A stretch of DNA of 64,000 nt, taken from NCBI GenBank assembly GCA_021495925.1, contig JAKEKT010000090.1, forward strand, positions 62,001-126,000, given 5' to 3'. Source of the DNA: Diplodia intermedia (taxonomy: Eukaryota; Ascomycota; Dothideomycetes; Botryosphaeriales; Botryosphaeriaceae). Shown piece by piece: positions 60,041 through 64,000 of this stretch. The notes below the pieces were generated by a model. The model made no database searches. It saw only the letters and a program-made list of their open reading frames with translations, and was not told where the DNA came from. The position numbers were made by a program, and so were the translations under genes. How positions within the stretch are numbered: position 1 is the stretch's first letter; every line of letters begins with the position of its first letter.

Positions 60041-61644
60041 AGAATCATGTATTTTAGTAGATATATATACTAAATAGATAGAAATCCTTATAATAAACGT
60101 AGTATCTCTATAACGAGATAATTCGAAATCTTATTACGATCTAATATATTCTACGTGGCTTAAAGATAAACCTCTAAATCTAAGCGATATTATACTTTTT
60201 ACTAGAAGATTACGAGTTCGTTTCTAGTCCGTGTCGCTATTAAATATTAAATTTACTTTTTTACTAGAGCGGCCGTCGCCTTAGTAACTATTATTATTAT
60301 TATTATTACCCTCTCCTCTAGAGAGAAGAAGAAAAGAGAAAGAAGAGCGTCGCTATCGCTATTATTAATTATAGCGGCGAGACGATAGTAATTTACTTCT
60401 ACGTATATTCTATAAGTAGAAGGTTTAACTAAGAAGAATTAAGAGGTATATATTACGTACTATAGTAGTATACTTATACGGTTATTCGAGAATAGAAAGT
60501 AGTAGATCTATCTTAATATATTAGCCGCGAGGTATTAATTAAGTAGTTAGATAAGATATCTACGTTACTAATTAATATTATCGTTTCGTATAGTATTCTA
60601 TATATCTACTACTATATAAGTAGTATATTATCTTTCTCTATCGACTTTATAGATAAGTCTAATAAGACATCTAAGATTTAGTACGTTAATAAATATTCGT
60701 CTACTAATAGTACTATCGTAGATAATAACGTCGAAACGCTTATTATACTTTAAGTTTTAAACTAATTAGACGTAAGTATACTCGCTATCTTAATTATCTA
60801 GGCCTCGTACTAATACGTAGAAATCGATTATACTAACGCCTACGATATCGTTAAACTTAGTATACGTAGCGCGATAGTTATTACGTCGATAATCGAGGCC
60901 GCGTAGATTAAGAGAAGCGGTCGAACCGAAGATATTATTATTATAACGCGGCTAGTAGCGTCGATAGTATTAAACATAGCGCGAAATCTTAAATTATTAA
61001 AGATCGAAGTATTAAAAGTAGTTTCGTAGCTTTTTAAGTCGTAGCTTCTTCTACTTAATAGTATAAAAGTTATTAAGAAGCTAAGAATAACGCTACTACG
61101 TTAGAACGATAATCGAAGCGTAGATATTAAGTCGTATATAGTATAAGTACTCTCGACGTACTAAAGTATTAGCTAAGCTAGTACTTATATACGATTTTAA
61201 GCTTACTATAGACGTAATAAGGCTATAAAAACGCTTTATCGAAAAGGTCTATATATAGTAGGCTAGTCTATAGTCGCGTATATAGAAGAATATATAAAGA
61301 ATCGAGTAGAAGTTAACTATATAGACGCGAAGACTCTATAGATTTTATTAGAGAGTATAGTAGAGCTCTTCGTAGTTACGTACGAAATTAGTATACTTTT
61401 TCTATAGAATCTTTCTATCTTTAATATCGATCTTACGCTTAGTTATAATAACGTATAACGTTCTAAGATCGCGGAAGTTATTATAAGTAGCCTTTAAAAA
61501 ATACTTATATAAGAGCGGTACGCTCTAGTACTAGATAAAGTCGTTCTACTTAGAGGCCTTAAAGAACTTATATCGAACGTATAGATTACGAGAAGCGGCT
61601 CTAAGAGCTAAGAATATATTCTTACGAGTATTTACGAAGATTTA

Positions 61645-62045
61645 AGCGAAGCTTAGCTTCGCGAAGCTTTAAAAAATATAGAACGACGAAGTATTACTAA
61701 GCTTCTTATCTATTTATAACGAGAATAGTCTAGTTATAACGTTATATAAGATGTAGTACATAATATTAATCGAAAAGCTACGAGAAAAGTCTAGAAACTT
61801 AAGTTCGAGAAGTATACTCTTTTAAGTAACGTCTATAAGTTTAATATAATATTAGCTTCTATAGTAGTATATATATTATAGAATAGAAAGCGTAGGGCTT
61901 CGCGAAGCTAGCTTTTAGAGTAGTATATATATTATAGTATACGGCTTCGAAGGGCTTCGCGAAGCTTCGCGATCGCGACGATAATATTAAAATCTAGATT
62001 AGATACTAGAAGCGTAGGGCTTCGTAGAGCTTCGCGAAGCTTTTA
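61645..62045. repeat. cluster of AAGCTTCGCGAAGCTT-type palindromes within a ~56-bp direct repeat
   Basis: The core GCTTCGCGAAGC occurs at about 61655-61668, 61897-61908, 61953-61964 and 62029-62040, with further partial copies (CGAAGC, CTTCGAAGG, CTTCGTAGAGC) beside them. Two direct copies of a ~56-bp unit (TAGTATATATATTATA...GGGCTTCGCGAAGC) lie at 61861-61916 and 61917-61972. These GC-palindromic islands stand out in otherwise TA-rich DNA. Confidence 0.75.
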
Positions 62046-64000
62046 TAAGGGCTATTAACGTTCTATTATAGAAAATAGTACGTTATTTACGTTTAATAGC
62101 GTCTTCTTATTACGGCTATTAACCGCATTCTAAATATTAGCCCGTAGATACTATCGTAAAAGCTATCTAAAGTCGCCTTTATAAGAAAGATAGTATGTTA
62201 AGCTAGTAGCGCTATTATATATACGATTCGATAACGTTCTCGAGTACGTTCTATATAGTGTCTTTATATTATCGGGCCGCTTTATATCTATCGTATTAGC
62301 GATGGCTAGGCCGTCGCTAGTAACGAGAACGATATAAGTACGAAGAAGAAATAAAGCTTTTATATTACTATTACGTACTATAATACCGTTATTAAGAGTC
62401 TTTAGTTCGTAGATAAGGGGCTAAAGAAAACTATCTAGATCTTTATACTTCTTTAGATTAAGTATTAGTAGAGATAGAAGCTCGTTATCGCGCTAAAATC
62501 GCTTATCTAGAGATAGATTAAGATTAAAACGAATAATTAGAGTAGTCTTATAATAGTATTAATTTATTATAACTTATACGCTATCTAGCGAGAGCTATAG
62601 ACTAACGTTCGTTATCTATCTAAAAAGATTCTACTTTACTTAAATATCTTTAAATAAGAGATCGTTCTAGAAGTTACGTAGTCTATCGGCGACTAATAGC
62701 GTCGTAAGTCTTATACGATAGTTCTTTATAATAGCCGCGAATCGCGAACTATAAAGAAGGCGTAGATAATATATAAGAGAAATATAGATATACGTTATAC
62801 GAGAATCGTTTATTTAGTAATAAAACTAAGGCTTCTTATAGTACGAACACGCTCGAAGGTCTAAATAGACGCTAGTATATATTATATATAAGTTAATATA
62901 GTAGTAAATAAACTTCTCGTATATTATTATATATCTACGTAGCTAAATAGAGGCGTAGCGAATGCTTAGAAGGGTCGCGTTAAAATATAAGCGTATAAGA
63001 GTTCGTAGCTAGACGTATTTCTCGCGGCTAATAGAATAACTAGATAATATCTAATAAGTTATATCTATTATAAGTAGAAGTTTAGGATCTAACGACTTAT
63101 TAGCTTTATATAATTATCTTTAAAATCTACTTCGTATTACGAACTCTAGGGTATAAGGGCTTTATAACTCTAAGAACTAAAAGCCCGCACGAAAGAAAGT
63201 ATTATAAGAGCTAATAAGTCTTATAAGCGGTAGAGCCGCACGAATAGAAATCCCGTACGAAAAGAATAGGCGTAAGAAAACTTAGCGCCTATAAAACTAA
63301 GCTTAGATAGTAGCTAAAGTCTATACGGAAAGAACGCCTATAGAAACCTAGATAAAGTAGAAGACTATACGTAATAAAAAGCTCGTAGAGAAAATAGAAC
63401 CGTAGAAACTTAATAATCTAGTCGAATTATAGTTTCGTAAGAAATACGAGAACTAGAAAGTAGAAAATAGACGTAAGAATACGAATATAAGTAAGATAGT
63501 TATTACGTTCGCTTAGTAGCGATAGAAGTCGAAAGTTAGAATATCGAAAACTACTCGAAGCGTTAAGATTATATACGATCTATTAGTATTCTCTACTAAG
63601 GGTACACCTTATAATGTCCTTAATAAACGGCATTAAATAATAATATTCTTAAGAAAGAATATACTAGATTATAACTAGCTTTTCTACTATATATAGATAT
63701 ACTCTCTTAGCTAGTATCTTAACCCTTCGTAGTTAACTTAAAGTTCTAACTTAAACCCTATTAATTTAGAGGTAATCGGCTTACTATACATCGTATAATT
63801 ACGTAATATCTTCTTATTTAATTATTATTATCCCCCTCTTATCTCTTTAAGATAAACCCTTCGGTCTAATTTATCTACTAAGTAACTTCGAAGCTTAGTA
63901 GAAGAAGTCTATCGTTATACTTTAACTATCGTTCTTATAAGAGAAGAAAGATAGTTAATATCTAAAATAGAAAAGTATTTCTAGTATAGAAATTACTAAT

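Larger units (their letters stand above)
59880..64000. mobile_element. heavily RIP-mutated repeat (unidentified transposon remains), runs off the window
   Basis: Over 4.1 kb the sequence is dominated by TA, with CG well kept but CA and TG almost absent (whole 60-base lines contain none), on both strands alike. No open frame of 60 codons exists. Loss of CpA/TpG to TpA is the classic result of repeat-induced point mutation on duplicated DNA. Cytosine methylation decay alone would instead deplete CG. The element type cannot be read through the mutations; no RT, integrase or transposase motif is visible. The right end lies outside the window. Confidence 0.85.

Noticed and set aside
61000..64000. 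Attempt to recognise reverse transcriptase, integrase or transposase motifs in the RIP island
   Set aside because: RIP has removed so many codons that no motif could be read in any frame; naming an element class would be guesswork.
1..64000. tRNA, rRNA and CRISPR features
   Set aside because: No cloverleaf with A/B boxes, no rRNA-like block and no regularly spaced direct-repeat array was found on reading either strand.

Overview
The window is nuclear DNA of a filamentous ascomycete (Pezizomycotina). The evidence is short 45-75 nt introns with GTAAGT-like donors and CTAAC/CTGAC branch sites, a giant Leashin-type protein (Woronin-body tether, a Pezizomycotina-only system), DUF3433 and DUF7580 family proteins, and a repeat island carrying the signature of repeat-induced point mutation (RIP). 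A Dothideomycete is my best guess, but nothing seen fixes the class.

Layout. 0.5-1.5 kb: a two-exon mRNA 3'-end processing factor (CstF-64/Rna15 type). 2.2-25.1 kb: one uninterrupted 7,620-codon frame, read as a Leashin (LAH) homologue with about two dozen Lys-rich modules, several Ala/Gly-rich hydrophobic segments and a coiled-coil plus globular C terminus. 26-30 kb: a small membrane protein, a small two-exon MCF-type protein on the minus strand, and a secreted zinc metallopeptidase-like protein (minus). 31.7-38.9 kb: two large multi-exon membrane proteins (a DUF3433 protein and an unnamed one). 39.2 kb: a small conserved protein (minus).

40.6-56.6 kb is accessory in character. It holds a P450 pseudogene, an unnamed fungal family protein (43.5 kb), two low-complexity hypothetical proteins, a broken membrane-protein gene (49 kb), a frameshifted DUF7580 gene (51-53 kb), and a C2H2/ankyrin/zinc-cluster gene whose 3' third is cut off by one stop codon and one frameshift (53.5-56.6 kb). 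57.0-59.7 kb: a nine-exon DUR3-type urea/polyamine symporter whose reading frame closes exactly. From about 59.88 kb to the window end: more than 4 kb of TA-rich DNA almost devoid of CA/TG dinucleotides, with no long ORF, i.e. heavily RIP-mutated repeat. Its edge is marked by palindromes and a 21-bp tandem repeat.

No operon-like organisation is expected. The genes mostly act independently (RNA processing, septal-pore/organelle tethering, secretion, nitrogen uptake). A cross-cutting signal is that several genes switch, on their own coding strand, from C-rich (C-ending codons) to G-rich (G-ending codons) towards the 3' end, whichever strand they lie on.
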